Assembly (NCBI RefSeq): GCF_024586455.1
Contig: NW_026089623.1
Span: 14,946,236-15,010,235 of the forward strand
Direction of reading: 5' to 3'
DNA length: 64,000 bases
Source of the DNA: Bactrocera neohumeralis
Taxonomy: Eukaryota > Arthropoda > Insecta > Diptera > Tephritidae
This document shows, piece by piece, positions 9,436-21,718 of the stretch (position 1 is its first letter; each line of letters starts with the position of its first letter). A model generated the notes under the pieces. It saw only the letters and a list, made by a program, of their open reading frames with translations. It made no database searches and was not told the origin of the DNA. Made by a program: the position numbers and the translations under genes.

Positions 9436-12400
9436 AAATGGAACAAATGTGTAAAAAACTTTCATTGGAAGTTAATACTCTAAAAGCCGAAAATATAAAG
9501 CTTAATTTCACCGACGAAAAGAAATTTTTTGGAAAATAAGGTTAATTCTCAACGTCTGAAGAAGAGCTAGTAGAAAAAATCTGATTTTGCTCATGTTTTA
9601 AAAACAAATAATAATATATCTAATAAGAGCTTTCTATCATAGATCTGAAAGAGACTCAACAAACAAGACGAATTCAACACTTCCTTACAAAATCGCTTAT
9701 GCAAGCTTGAAAAATATCTTTTTAATACCAAAGATGTCTAAATCTATAAAAACATAAGAATGAAATCGAAATGAAATAATGAATATTGATCTCGGAAAAT
9801 GTTGACGTATGTATGATATCGGAGACACATTTTATGACACAAAATTAAAAACTATGAAACTTACCATAAAATTCTTCCTAGCAATTGCGGCTGTGGCTAG
9901 AGCGCAATATTAAATAAAAATACGTTTAAACATTTTGAAGAAGAAGCTACAACAGTGACTATTTACTGAATGAAAAGTCCACTCTCAGTTACCTCTGTGT
10001 ACAGTCCTCCGAGGCATCAAATCCAATTTAAAGAGTACCAACACTTAATAAACAGACACAGATATAGATTCTTAATGGGTGGAGATTTGACACGTACTGG
10101 AGTTCAAGGCTTACGACTACAAAAGGGAGAGAACTCTATAAAGCACCGCAGTCAACCGGAAGTTATGTATTCTCGACGAACTTACCTTCATATTGGCCGT
10201 CAAAAAACCAAAATATTCCAGACCTTTTAGATTTTTTCATTGTCGGCAAAATATCCCTGAACTATTTGTCGATCAATCAGGTATATGACCTTAACTCCAA
10301 TCATTTAACCTATAGTGAAACCGTCATCTTTGAATACAAAACAGCGTCCTTGTATAATAAACGTACAGATTGAGAATACTTTAGAACGATCATGGAATGT
10401 TACGAAAGTAAACATGACTCTATATTAAAAGTTGGAATCTGAAATTTTACTCTTTACAACAAGTATGCAACACGCACCTTGGGTACACCGGAATTAAGAA
10501 AAATTTCTGTAAAATCTCAATATCCCAATGATATAAGAGAAATAATTAAATCAGCGAATGTAAAGCATAGAGAAAGTGCATGTTCGACATCAAACATTTG
10601 TTAGGTTTATAGTAAGGAATTCACCTCACAACCACAGAAGTCACGCTGTGAAATGTTAACATTTTTAACAGTTCTCCACATACTCAAAAAGAGAATATAA
10701 AGAGAAATAAATATGTATGTATGTATATGTATTTATGGCATATGATGCCATAGCATGTATGCCCACGCAGAGAATATGAAGAGACATAAATATGTATATG
10801 GAGTATGCCCATGTTTACACTTCCAACAAATGTAAAGAATTTCGCTTTGCATACTTCAATTTTTGCTTTCAACTAGCGAATCGCAATGTATGCAAATATG
10901 TATGATTTTGCGTTTTGCCGTCGGCATTTCTATATTGGCGTGCAAACATAATTATGATATGAGTATAATTTTGTATGAACGCATGCATAGTAATATTTAC
11001 AGTCAATTTGGACTTGCATATTTAATGCAAGTATGTATGCAAGCTCATACTAGTTTGTTGACGAAACTGTTACAGCGGCAAGGGAAGCGGTGACAATCGG
11101 CAGCCATTCGTTTATTTTTTTCGGCACAGCTTGCATTTTCTATCATCACACAATGTTGCGGCGTTATGTCGTCGCGTCAGTGCTTCGACAGATTGACTAT
11201 TTGACAAAATGCCAGTTTCGGCCATTCGTTGACCGTGACAATGGAGATGCGAAAGATGCGTGCGACACTTGTTATTATGAATGTATGTACATATGCATGT
11301 GGCTCTCATTTGCTTTCGCAAACATACAGACAAATGTGCCAAAGAAATAATATAGGTACATATGTATATGCCATAGAAATTCTATTGGTACAAATATGAA
11401 AATGATAACGAAATAATGCGAATATGCATATTTCATGAAGGTCACCAATTTTCTTTGAAGAAATGAAGTTCATTTGGCACATCTTCACTTTGTAATAGTC
11501 GAAATAAATATAATTTATTTGAAATATTAATTTATTTAAAAATTAAAAAATAAAATTAAAGATAAATAAAATTAAAGTTATTTTTACCTAATTTTCCCCG
11601 ATTTTGTAAAAAAAATTTAAATTTTTACCATTTTTCGGAAAACAATGGTTCATATAATACAAAATAATCACGCATATGTGACTCAGAGAATGCTGTTTTA
11701 CATTCTCTGTGTGACTTTGTATATTTTTCTTCAAAGCTGTTCTCTTTATTCATTCTCGCATGAATTCAGTCGTTTTACATATATTTTTGCCATTGAACGT
11801 GCTCATTTTTGCTAAATAGCAGCGAGAATGGTGAATTCATTACTACAATTCTATCAGCTCTTTTAGCCGTCAAATCGAACATCATACAGAATTTGCACCT
11901 TCTCTATGCTTTACATTCTCTGATTAAATTAAAGAGAAAGCTATGACGTAAGTTGCATCAAACATGTTGCAAGCTAATAAATCTATTTTAAATAAAGTTT
12001 TTAAAGATCTTAATCGAAAAATTAAAGTTTCACAAAATATCTTCGGTCCCTAAACAATGGAAGAAATTTTGACTACTCTCTTTGGAAAAGCTGTAAAAGA
12101 CTACAAACACAATATATCCCATTAAAATTAGTGCTGATAGCGAAGCCAGAGACGATTCAAAAAAGCAGAAGTATTTTCGAATCATTTAGCCAAAATATTA
12201 TTTTTATATGAAACATACGTAAATTATCTTACTGATTCCAGCCAAGAAAGCCAAGAAATCTCAAGTTGTACAAGCAGAGGAAATCAAAACTCTGAAAAGC
12301 AAAAAATCCCCCGGTTACGACCTACTACTGCCGAGGTCCTAAAACAGCTTCATCCAATAAGTATAGTAAAAATTATCAACATTATTAAAGCGACTTCTCA

Positions 12401-12780
12401 TCTTAAATACGTGCACACTTATTGCAAAATTGTTGAAATTATCATGATTCCAAAGCCAGGAAATTATGTATTTTTTTACAGGTCCAAACCACTTATACCG
12501 ATAATATCGAAGCTTTTTAGAAAATTCTCATAAAACGTCTCAATAAAATTAAAGAACGAAAAACTATAATTCCAGCGCATCAGTTTGGGTTTCGAGCGAT
12601 TCAACGATTGATCAAATCCATAGAATTACTGTTCTACCGTGTTTTTGAATATTGCAAAAGCGTCCGATAAAGTTTGTCACAAAGGACTGCTTTCGAAACT
12701 GAATTTACCGTAACAGCATTATGACATCATAAAAACGTATTTATCAAACCGCTACTTTAAAAAGAAGTTATACTTCCATT
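9436..12780 (+). mobile_element. Decayed Jockey-clade LINE, interrupted by a hAT-like element
   Basis: The plus strand shows, in several broken frames, a coiled-coil piece (MEQMCKKLSLEVNTLKAEN at 9438), then endonuclease-like blocks (VTSVYSPPRHQIQFKEY and a MGGDLTR-like segment at about 9990-10095, then PDLLDFFI-type sequence to 10400). After the hAT-like insertion (10552-11922) come reverse-transcriptase blocks at about 12170-12780 (VLKQLHP, MIPKPGNY, a QFGFR-like motif near 12580). The order endonuclease then RT and the RT motifs fit Jockey-type LINEs. Many stops and frameshifts make it long dead. Confidence 0.7.
10552..11922. mobile_element. hAT-like nonautonomous DNA transposon, copy 1 (1371 bp)
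   Basis: The termini are inverted: CAGCGAATGTAAAGCATAGA at the left and, read inward from the right, CAGAGAATGTAAAGCATAGA, both continuing GAA(A/G)GTGCA. The identical heptamer ATTAAAT flanks each side (10545-10551 and 11923-11929). CAG-starting termini and a 7-8 bp duplication fit the hAT superfamily. There is no transposase: ORFs inside are short and read through simple repeats. It sits between the endonuclease and RT parts of the Jockey remnant. A longer relative lies at 19978-22556. Confidence 0.7.
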
Positions 12781-12931
12781 TGTTTTAATAATTCACCCAC
12801 TGTCGCACTAAGTAACTTTTATTAACAAAAAATGAACATGATAATCAAGTTTAAGATACATTTAATTTTCAAACGAAAACATTCGTGTTTCACAATGAAA
12901 TATTCAAAAAGAAAATATAATCTATCTTCTA
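12781..12931. other. Spacer between LINE remnant and Helitron
   Basis: AT-rich, no feature; ends in a TCT-rich run that blurs the exact Helitron 5' end. Confidence 0.4.
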
Positions 12932-13799
12932 TCTTCTTCTATATAAATAAAAATGAATTGTTGTTCGTTAGTCTGATTAAAACTCGAGAACGGCTGGGCC
13001 GATTGAGCTGACTTTGGTTTTAAAATGTTTTTCGTAGTCCAGGGTAAGTCTAAACGGTGAGCAAATAAGGAAAAATTACGAGTAAGATAGAGTAAAACCA
13101 CAATTCCATTTTCCCATATAAAAGTGGACCACTTACTTGCTGTCAAACATTTGACGGTATTTGTACTCTCAGTTCCACTCGAATTGAAGAACGCATTAAA
13201 ACAAGACTTTTGAATCGACAACATAATATCAACTTTGCTCATAACATCGTGTATTTAAATTTCAATTTCAAATTTCAAAATAATATAGATAATTAATGTG
13301 TTGCCATGTTTGATGGTGCCAACCTTACAGTGTTACCAACTCTCAAAAATACTTTTATTATAATAACGGGGCATCTCTGCCTGTGCAGACTCCACATTGC
13401 TCATTGCTTACTAGATATAGAATACTACATAAGTAGTTTGCCATATATCGTAAGCTAGAAGCTGTCCCTTCAGCAGTTTAACAGCGCAGTTTTCATTTAT
13501 ATGAAAATTTCGAAGAGGCAACATATTCCATTTCCACATATGCCGACGGCATTTTAATTTCGGTAATATGAAAATTAGAAGAGCGAGTTAAGACGGTTGT
13601 GTTATATTATAAAAATAAAGTACATTTTCAAAATAACATTTAATATTTAGTTTAATATTGTTAATTTATAGAAATATTATGGAAATTGGGTTGGGAAGTC
13701 TTAAACTTAATAAACTTATACAAGCATAAATCAAAATATCATTTCTCATTTTAAATTTATTATTTTAATTGGTATATAAAAGTTATGCCACAATTATTA

Positions 13800-14240
13800 T
13801 ATATTAGTCCAAAATAAGAAATTCTTATTTTTCCCAGAAATACATTTGTAAAAAAAGGATCTTTATCCTTTGTTATTATCTCATTTTTTCCAAAAATACA
13901 TTTGTAAACAAAAGGATATTTATCCAGTTCAAGAGCTCAAAACGTGCCCTACATTAGCTACCTACCCGACGGCATTTCGCAAATGATAAAATAAATTTTT
14001 CAAGAGCTCAAAGCATACGCTACATCATCTCGAACCTACCTACCCTACGCTTTTGCGCAAATGATTATATCATGATAGCAAATGCCCACATACAGATTTG
14101 CCAATGGCAATAATAATTAGTATTCTATAAATTCTATCCTGTCGAGATGCCCTGTAATAAGTGTATCCGAACGTTCCATTGTTTTGTCATCTCATGTAAA
14201 AAGCACGTGTATCCGAACGTTACATTGTTTTGTCCATAAA
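13800..14240. repeat. Imperfect tandem duplications in the Helitron 5' region
   Basis: Three duplicated pairs lie close together: a CAGAAATACATTTGTAAA / CAAAAATACATTTGTAAA pair ending in AAAGGAT (about 13836 and 13891), a CAAGAGCTCAAA block (about 13930 and 14001) followed by ACCTACC and GCAAATGAT, and GTATCCGAACGTT(C/A)CATTG (about 14163 and 14210). They lie ahead of the Rep start and are non-coding. Confidence 0.6.
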
Positions 14241-14369
14241 TTTAGAGACTTTTTGCTGCGCTCCTACTTTAACATCCTTGGTTTTTTCATCTCATGTTAA
14301 AAAAAAGAAACATTTAATTGGAGAAATATTGAAATACTGATAAAAATGATTTTCTTCTCGCTGCTTACA

Positions 14370-17300
14370 ATGCCAAGGAAAAGAAAACGACCTGACATAG
14401 GTCGTCGAAGTCGTGTAAATGTGCAACGAGCTACTTTACGCTCCAACCGCACTAATGACCAGCGAGATGCTGATAATAATAACAGTCGTACAAGTATGGG
14501 AGAATTACGTTGAAGAGTAAATAACTATCAAGTAGATAGGGGGAGAATGGAACACAACAGCACCGAGTACGGGATAACGAATTTAATCGATTCCGCAGAC
14601 GCAATGCTCCTGTAAACCTCGAACGAGGAGCATTTTCCTACGATCCGGAATTTGATTGTAGTGCCGACAAATCTGTGACGATTGGAGAAATGTCAATCAT
14701 TTGTCAACATTGTAAAGCATTAAAGTACAGTAGTGAACCTGCAGGATTATGTTGTGCTGGTGGCAATGTACAATTACCTCAATTGGTTCCACCACCTGAA
14801 CCGTTACACTCATTAGTTAATGGGAAGGAAAGTGAGTCTAAACACTTCTTGGCTAACATCCAAAAATATAATAATTGCTTCCAAATGACATCGTTTGGTG
14901 CAACGCATATAGTACAAGACGGGTTCATGCCTACTTTCAAGGTAGTATACCATAATTGTTTTAGTGAAATTATAATTTGTATTTGTATCACAATTAATTT
15001 AACCAGTTCTTAAACAATTACAGATGCAAGGACAAATTCATCACCTACTGGGGGCAATGCTGCCAGTGCCACATGCAGATCATAAATTTTTGCAAATTTA
15101 TTTTATGGGCAATCAAGATGTGGAAGTTGATACACGTTGTGGTCATAATCCAACCGTCAAGCGAATCATTGTCCAACAACTGCAAACATTTCTTCACGAG
15201 AATAATGAATTAGTGAAGATGTTCAAAATGGCACTGGATCGGATGCCATCAGACAGCCATAATATTGTAATAAGAGCCGACAAAACACCTGCTGGAGAGC
15301 ATGCAAGGAGGTTTAATTCACCGACAATAGATGAAGTGGCTATTGTCGTTGTTGGAGAGAATTTGCAATCAAGAGATATTGTACTTCATCGCCGGAACAA
15401 TGAATTGAAACGTGTATATGAAACGCATAGAGCTTATGATGCTTTACAATACCCATTAAGGAGAAGATGGGTACCATTTTAATATCAAAATGGTTAATCC
15501 AACAACAGGTAATTAGATTATACAAAATAAAATATTTTATATGTTCAATTTATAAATGTATTTTTTTATCATATGTACTTCCAGGTGCTGATACACACAA
15601 AAAAGTCAGTGCCATGAATTATTATGCATACAGACTCATGATCCGTGAAGGTGAAGTAAATCACATTTTGATGTGTCAACGGCTCTTTCATCAGTATGCA
15701 GTGGACATGTACGTCAAAATTGAGACTGAAAGATTGACATACATCCGTCTTAACCAACAGCAGCTTCGATCTGAAGAGTACATTCATCTTCGCGATGCAG
15801 TCAATGCTGACGGCAATGTAAATAATGTAGGAAGAATGACAATTTTACCGGCCACTTACATCGGAAGAACGCGCCACATGCACGAGTACGCTCAAGATGC
15901 GATGTCTTATGTTCGAAAGTATGGCCGTCCAGACCTATTTATTACATTCACCTGTAACCCACAATGGATTGAAATTAAAAAAGAACTGCTACACAACCAA
16001 ACACCACTTGATAGGCATGACATCACAGCCAGAGTTTACAAGCAAAAATTAAAATCTTTAATGAATTTCATTACAAAGCATTGTGTGTATGGCCAAGTAC
16101 GTTGTTGGATGTACTCTGTTGAGTGGCAAAAGCGTGGTTTGCCACATGCTCATATATTAGTCTGGTTGGTTGACAAAATAAGGCCAGAAGAAATTGATTC
16201 CATTATTTCAGCCGAAATTCCTGATGAAACGGTTGACCCAAAATTGCATACGATAGTAACTAAACACATGATACATGGACCTTGCGGAGTTTTCAACAAC
16301 AGCTCACCCTGTATGATCGACGGCAAGTGCTCCAAACGGTACCCGAGATACTTGCTTGCCGAAACCATCTCGGGAATCGATGGTTACCCATTGTATCGTC
16401 GGCGATCAGTTCAGGACGGTGAACGATCTGTAGATGTCAAGATAAAAAGACAAGATTTTCATGTAGCCAATCGTTGGATTGTGCCGTTCTCGCCCATATT
16501 GTCCAAAACTTTTGAAGCTCACATCATCGTGGAATTTTGTAACTCTGTGAAATCCATAAAGTACATATGTAAATATGTTAACAAAGGTAGCGACATGGCC
16601 ATGTTCGCAGTAACAAACACAGATGGGTCGCTCTGTAAGCAGCAATGAGGCTATTTGGCGCATATTTTCGTTTGCAATTCATGAAAGACATCCCACTGTA
16701 TTGCATTTGGCAGTTCATTTAGAAAATGGACAACGAGTGTATTTCAACCCAAACAACGCTGTGGATAGAGCGGCACGTCCACCTGTGACCACATTGACAG
16801 GTTTCTTCTCAATTTGTGCGACTGATCAATTCGCTCGCACTTTTCTGTATGCTGATATGCCGCGCTATTACACATGGAACGCATCATCAAAGTCTTTTCA
16901 GCGTCGTAAACAAGGAACACCACTTGAAGGATATGAAAATGTATTTGCCACAGATGCTATAGGCCGTATATATACAGTACATCCTAATAACGATGAATGT
17001 TATTATCTTACATTGTTATTGGTGAATGTTCCTGGTCCGACATCTTTTCAACAATTGCGAACAGTTGATGGACATCTGTGTGCGACTTACCGTGAGGCGT
17101 GTCAATTATTACGGTTGCTTGAAAACGATTCGCATTGGGATGATACGCTCAAGGATTCCGTGATATCTTCATCGCCGCATCAAATTCGCACACTGTTTGC
17201 GATTATAGTATCGACATGTTTCCCCTCAAACCCGAATGATTTGTGGATGAAATATACGGATGACATGTCTGAGGATGTGTTGCATTGCGTGCGTTGTGAA

Positions 17301-18887
17301 ACTTTGAATCCTGCATTGGAAATTACGGCAGAGATTTACAATGACACATTGATCATAATAGAAGATATGTGTTTGTTGATGGCAAATAAAGTATTGTCGT
17401 GTTTGGGCCTGACAGCACCCAATCGTGCTATGCAAGATGCATTAAACCATGAGTTGCAAAGAGAACTCCAGTACGATACTCAAGCTATGACCGAAGCAGT
17501 TCGCACAACTGTTCCGCAATTGAACGAAGAACAAAGGATTGCGTACGATCGTTTAACACAAGCTGTAAACAGTGGGTCTGGGGGGATTTACTTTCTTGAT
17601 TCTCCTGGGGGTACTGGGAAAACGTTCCTAATTTCATTGCTATTAGCAAAGATCCGATCGCAAATTGAGGTAGCCCTAGCGTTGGCTTCATCTGGAATAG
17701 CAGCAACTTTATTAGAAGGCGGACGAACTGCACATTCAGCCTTAAAATTACCATTAAACATACATATCAACGAAACGCCAGTTTGCAACATTGCCAAAAA
17801 TAGCGCTATGGCGAAGACTCTCCAAGTATGCAAATTGATAATTTGGGACGAATGCACAATGGCCCACAAGAGGTCGCTGGAGGCACTAGATAGGACGTTA
17901 AAAGATTTACGTGATAACCAAAACATTTTTGGTGGAGCTATGATACTGTTGTCAGGTAATTTTCGTCAGACTCTTCCAGTAATTCCTCGATCGACTGTTG
18001 CTGACGAAATAAACGCATGTCTAAAATCACCAAATTTGTGGCGGCACGTAAAGACACTACAATCAACTACTAACATGCGAGTGTTTTTGCAGCAAGATCA
18101 AACTGCGACTGTGTTTTCGTAGCAGTTGCTGGATATTGGCAATGGTAAGGTCGCAGTTGACAGCTCGACCGGATTAATGACTTTTCCCACAGATTTCTGT
18201 CACTTCACAGAATCGAAAAAGGAGCTTATTCAGCGTGTTTTTCCGGACATTAAACAACAATATAATAACCATGATTGGCTAAGTGAACGAGCAATATTGG
18301 CAGCAAAAAACAAAGATGTCGATGATCTCAATGCTACCATTCAGAATTTCTTTCCAGGAGAGTTGTTTACGTACAAATCAGTTGACACGGCCACAAAACA
18401 GAATGACGTAGTCAACTATCCTACAGAATTTTTAAATTCATTGGACTTGCCTGGACTACCACCATATAATTTGAAATTAAAAGTAGTGTCAGTTGTCATC
18501 ATGCTGCGTAATATTAACCAACCTCGACTTTGCAATGGAACGAGATTGGTTGTGAAGAAACTCATGAATAACATCATCGAAGCTAAAATAATCAAAGGAA
18601 AATACAAAGGAGAGGATGTCTTAATCCCACGAATACCTATGATTCCAACGGATTTGCCATTTGATTTTAAGAGGTTGCAATTTCCCGTGCATCTGGCGTT
18701 TGCGATGACCATAAATAAATCGCAAGGCCAATCGTTGCAAGTTTGCGGAATAAACTTAGAGTTTCCCTGTTTCGCACATGGACAATTATACGATGCGTGT
18801 TCGCGTGTCGGAAAACCAACATCCTTATTTATTTACGCACCGCAAAGAAAAACTAAAAATATTCTCTACCAGAAAGCACTATATTAA
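14370..18887 (+). pseudogene. Helitron Rep/helicase (RepHel), broken by several lesions
   Basis: Starts MPRKRKRPDIGRRSR (14370), a basic N-terminus typical of the family; a TGA at 14511 and a shift follow. Exon-like blocks 14675-14940, 15024-15482 and 15587-16622 are separated by GT-AG introns (14941-15023; 15506-15586). The Rep domain has the HUH pair in GLPHAHILVWL (about 16143) and two tyrosines in IKYICKYVNKG (about 16560). The helicase has Walker A GGTGKT (about 17609), Walker B IIWDEC (about 17838) and TINKSQGQS near the end (about 18710), as in Pif1-like SF1B enzymes. Lesions: loss of the usual IFWQ-type segment before GEDGYHFNI with a frameshift (about 15455), a frameshift at about 16623 and an in-frame TAG at 18120-18122. 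Confidence 0.9.
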
Positions 18888-19072
18888 TTAACTGTATATG
18901 ATCATAACTGTGTTGTATTTAATTTAAGAAAAGATTTGTTTATGATGTTCACAGTCCAGAAACGAGCACATCCAAGAAAATTTTAAATTTTTGTATATGA
19001 AGTGTATAAATATAAATAAATGACTTAATATGTATATAATATGTGCATTTGGATCCTTAATGTCAACGTGTA

Positions 19073-19687
19073 TTAGTAACTCTTTATTTCCATCAACTTA
19101 GCTCCATCTACTTGGGAACCACTTGGCTCGCCAGGACATGATAATATGGTGGAAGTACTAGGCGACTCAGACAAATCTGATTCGATCAGAACATTATCAA
19201 TGTTGAGCTGCTGGCTGTCTTCAATAACATCAATATCTACCAGAACATTCTTGATGTTGGGCTTTTGGCTGTCTTCAATAACTTGAATGTCCTGTATGTC
19301 TTCGGCCGATAAATTTAATTCACAGAATGTCTCCTCAGATGATGAAGATGGCATTGTAGAAACGTGTTTTGGTTTTGCTTTAATATATTTTTTTGTACTT
19401 TTGCCCTGTTCACGCATATTATTCGTTCTACATTCTTACCACACTTGGTACAAAATCTGAAGGTAACAGCGATTATGTTGTAGCATTCGTCGCATCTTAA
19501 TAATAATTTAATACAATCTGGACAGTTATTATTTTTTCTGCCGTTCCATCCACTTTTTACAAAACGGACAATGCATTTTAAGGAGTTGAGGGATATATAG
19601 CTTCACTATAACTATATTATAGCTGTTTGAATTCTTTATTTTCTCGATGACAGATGTAGTTCTTCTTCTTTTCCTAACCATGGCCAT
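19073..19687 (-). pseudogene. Helitron-borne antisense gene: four CxxC motifs plus acidic tail
   Basis: Reading from 19687 the minus strand starts MAMVRKRRRTTSVIEKIK. Over about 45 residues it carries four Cys pairs: HCPFCKKW, NNCPDCIKLLL, RCDECYN and RFCTKCGKN. That layout suggests two zinc-ribbon-like knuckle pairs. It continues MREQGKSTKKYIKAKPKHV and then Ser/acidic sequence with two similar IEDSQ(K/Q)(P/L)NI repeats (19190-19290), ending EIKSY. Two single-base frameshifts (in the A tract near 19528-19535 and near 19430) break it. It faces the helicase gene and ends about 185 bp past the helicase stop. I do not recognise the family; a DNA-binding accessory or a captured gene are both possible. 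Confidence 0.5.
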
Positions 19688-19921
19688 CGTCAAAAAAAAC
19701 GACAGATGTAGTTTGATAGTTATAGTGTAAATATTTGTCAGTATTCACTCAAAAAAATTGTCTATGGTAAAATGTCACTTGAAATGTTAACGTCTCTTTG
19801 CTGTGCATCTATACTATAATTCTTTAATATTCCTAAAAATCTAAAAGCAGCAAATTTCAATTAAATTAAAAAAGTATTGTGTCGTGTGTTTGTGACTTAC
19901 TAAATATGCCTCCAATAATTA

Positions 19922-19950
19922 GGCGGTGCGAAGTTCGCCGGGTCAGCTAG
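19922..19950 (+). terminator. Helitron 3' terminal hairpin and CTAG end
   Basis: GCGAAGTTCGC palindrome followed by CGGGTCAGCTAG. In Helitrons this hairpin marks the end of the transferred strand. The next base is the target T (19951). Confidence 0.85.
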
Positions 19951-20229
19951 TATGTATATAAAATCGGTGGTAAGATCCAGAGAACTTAAACCATGAGAAG
20001 GTGCAGGTTCAATATCGAACATTTGTTAGAATTAAAGTAAGGAATTCACCTCACAACCACCGAAGTCACGCTGTAAAATGTTAACATTTTTAACAGTTCT
20101 CCACATACTCAAACAGAGAATATAAAGAGAAATAAATAGATGTATTAATATGAAGAGACATAAATATGTATGTATATGTATGCATGCCCATGATGATACT
20201 CCCAAACAGAGAATATTGAAGAAAAACAA

Positions 20230-20822
20230 GAAGACGACCTTAAAGAAAATTTAAAACCGTCTGAGCAACTTGCCGTGGAACAAATAAATATTCCAGATGA
20301 GCACTTTGCTGAGACTGAAAAAGCAGCCGAAATACAGGTTAGTCACTACTACATGGGAGATATGCCATATACAGAAGGTTTTATGTAGACTAAAGGGCGA
20401 AAAAAGTGCCCTTTTAATGCGAAAGAGTGATAACTCTTTGGAGGACTCATCGGAAGCCCTTATAAGGTCAAAAAACTATAAAGGATCAGGACCTTAGAGT
20501 TAATCCCGATGATAGAGTTTTCGAAATAAGCCGCCTTCAAATGAGCTGCTATAAAGAGCTCTTTGAAGAAAATTCTTGCAGAGGTATAAAATCGATGATT
20601 TTAGCCCAGATTACTACAATTACCAAACAGAAATACCCAGAGTGGTATAGCGAAGCTGGAGATTGCCTGGAACATGGGCATCAATTTTTAGATTTCCTCA
20701 TCACAGTTTTACCATTTAAAAATGCGAAATCCCTGGCACACCATCAGGAAGAGCTTTTCAAAAATGAAGTGAGGGCGAGACACTACAATAAAAGACAAAA
20801 ATTAAAGAAACTGATAACGTAG
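20230..20822 (+). pseudogene. Unidentified coding remnant inside hAT-like copy 2
   Basis: Three protein-like pieces lie in order. An acidic stretch (about 20236-20335) ends in EIQ at a CAG|GTTAGT donor-like site. A second piece (about 20370-20490) reads KVLCRLKGEKSALLMRKSDN. A third (about 20497-20822) reads DLRVNPDDRVFEISRLQMSC, continues with PEWYSEAGDCLEHGHQFLD and ends in Lys-rich sequence before TAG. The last piece is open for over 100 codons with balanced composition. I do not recognise a domain; it does not show hAT transposase motifs. It may be a captured host gene fragment or an accessory ORF of the fuller element. Confidence 0.4.
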
Positions 20823-20879
20823 ATTGTAGGCCATATTTAATTTTTCTAGCAACTTCTGTTTTATAAAAGTTAAAAGAAA

Positions 20880-21450
20880 TATATGAAATAAAAGTACATT
20901 AGTCAAATAACTAAAACGCTTTTCTCTCTTTTTAATTTCAGATTCTTCAAAAACTAATAATGTTCTGTTTATTTCTTTCAGAGTAGAATTAAGTTGTAAA
21001 TAGTTTGTAGTGGTAGTTTTAGTATTAGTTATTGTTAGTTAGTTTTAGTATTTATTACGTAATACATGAGCCAAGCTTTAAAAAAGCTGATGAAAAATAC
21101 CCAAAAAAACCCAAAAGGTAAACGAAATATATGTAATAAAAAGTACATTAGTCAAATAACTAAAACGCTTTTCTCTCTTTTTAATTTCAGATTCTTCAAA
21201 AACTAATGTTCTGTTTATTTCTTTCAGAGTAGAATTAAGTTGTAAATAGTTTGTAGTGGTAGTTTTAGTATTAGTTATTGTTAGTTAGTTTTAGTATTTA
21301 TTACGTAATACATGTGAGCCAAGCTTTAAAAAAAGCTGATGAAAAATACCCAAAAAACCCAAAAGGTAAACTAAATATATGTAATAAATGTACATTTGTC
21401 AAATAACTAAAACGCATTTCTCTCTTTTCAATTTCAGATTCTTTAAAAAC
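20880..21450. repeat. Tandem repeat, unit about 249 bp, at least 2.3 copies, cut by a gap
   Basis: The marker GTACATT(A/T)GTCAAATAAC occurs at 20894, 21143 and 21390, giving periods of 249 and 247 bp. The units are nearly identical, with small indels such as AATAATGTT versus AATGTT, and the third runs into the run of N at 21451. The array is probably longer in the real genome. Confidence 0.85.
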
Positions 21451-21550
21451 NNNNNNNNNNNNNNNNNNNNNNNNNNNNNNNNNNNNNNNNNNNNNNNNNN
21501 NNNNNNNNNNNNNNNNNNNNNNNNNNNNNNNNNNNNNNNNNNNNNNNNNN
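21451..21550. other. Assembly gap (100 N)
   Basis: One hundred unknown bases inside or at the end of the 249 bp tandem array; the round size suggests a placeholder, not a measured length. Confidence 0.95.
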
Positions 21551-21555
21551 GCAAT

Positions 21556-21718
21556 GTTTTAAATTTGATGAGTCAGTAAAAATAATAAAGTACAATATTT
21601 AAATTTGATTTACATGAAGGTAAATAAGTAAAAGTAATTTGATGAGTCAATAAAAATAATAAAGTACAATATTTAAATTTGATGAGACAATAAAAATAAT
21701 AAAGTACAATAAGAAAAT
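21556..21718. repeat. Short tandem repeat with AATTTGATGAGTCAATAAAA motif
   Basis: The motif and its following AATAATAAAGTACAATA occur three times with variation (about 21561, 21636 and 21676). Confidence 0.6.

Larger units (their letters stand above)
12932..19950 (+). mobile_element. Near full-length Helitron (about 7.0 kb)
   Basis: The 5' end has the arthropod Helitron start TCTATATAAATAAAAATGAA followed by CTGGGCCGATTGA; the exact first base within the TCT run (12925-12938) is uncertain. The 3' end has a short palindrome (GCGAAGTTCGC, 19928-19938) 12 nt before the terminal CTAG, with T as the next target base. That matches insertion between A and T without target duplication. Inside are a broken Rep/helicase gene (14370-18887) and an antisense Cys-rich gene (19073-19687). 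Helitrons move by rolling-circle replication using the HUH nuclease and 5'-3' helicase. This copy looks recently degraded: few lesions and intact ends. Confidence 0.9.

Noticed and set aside
10684..11488. Several 60-86 codon frames rich in Cys, His, Tyr and Met inside the hAT-like element
   Set aside because: They read through CATATGTATG-type simple repeats in both strands; no transposase motif.
12922..13242. 106-codon minus-strand frame at the Helitron 5' end
   Set aside because: It covers the terminal sequence needed for transposition, including the conserved start, so the open frame is better explained by constraint on the end sequence.
20880..21718. Tandem repeats considered as a CRISPR-like array
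   Set aside because: Units of about 249 bp are contiguous with no unique spacers, and the genome is eukaryotic.
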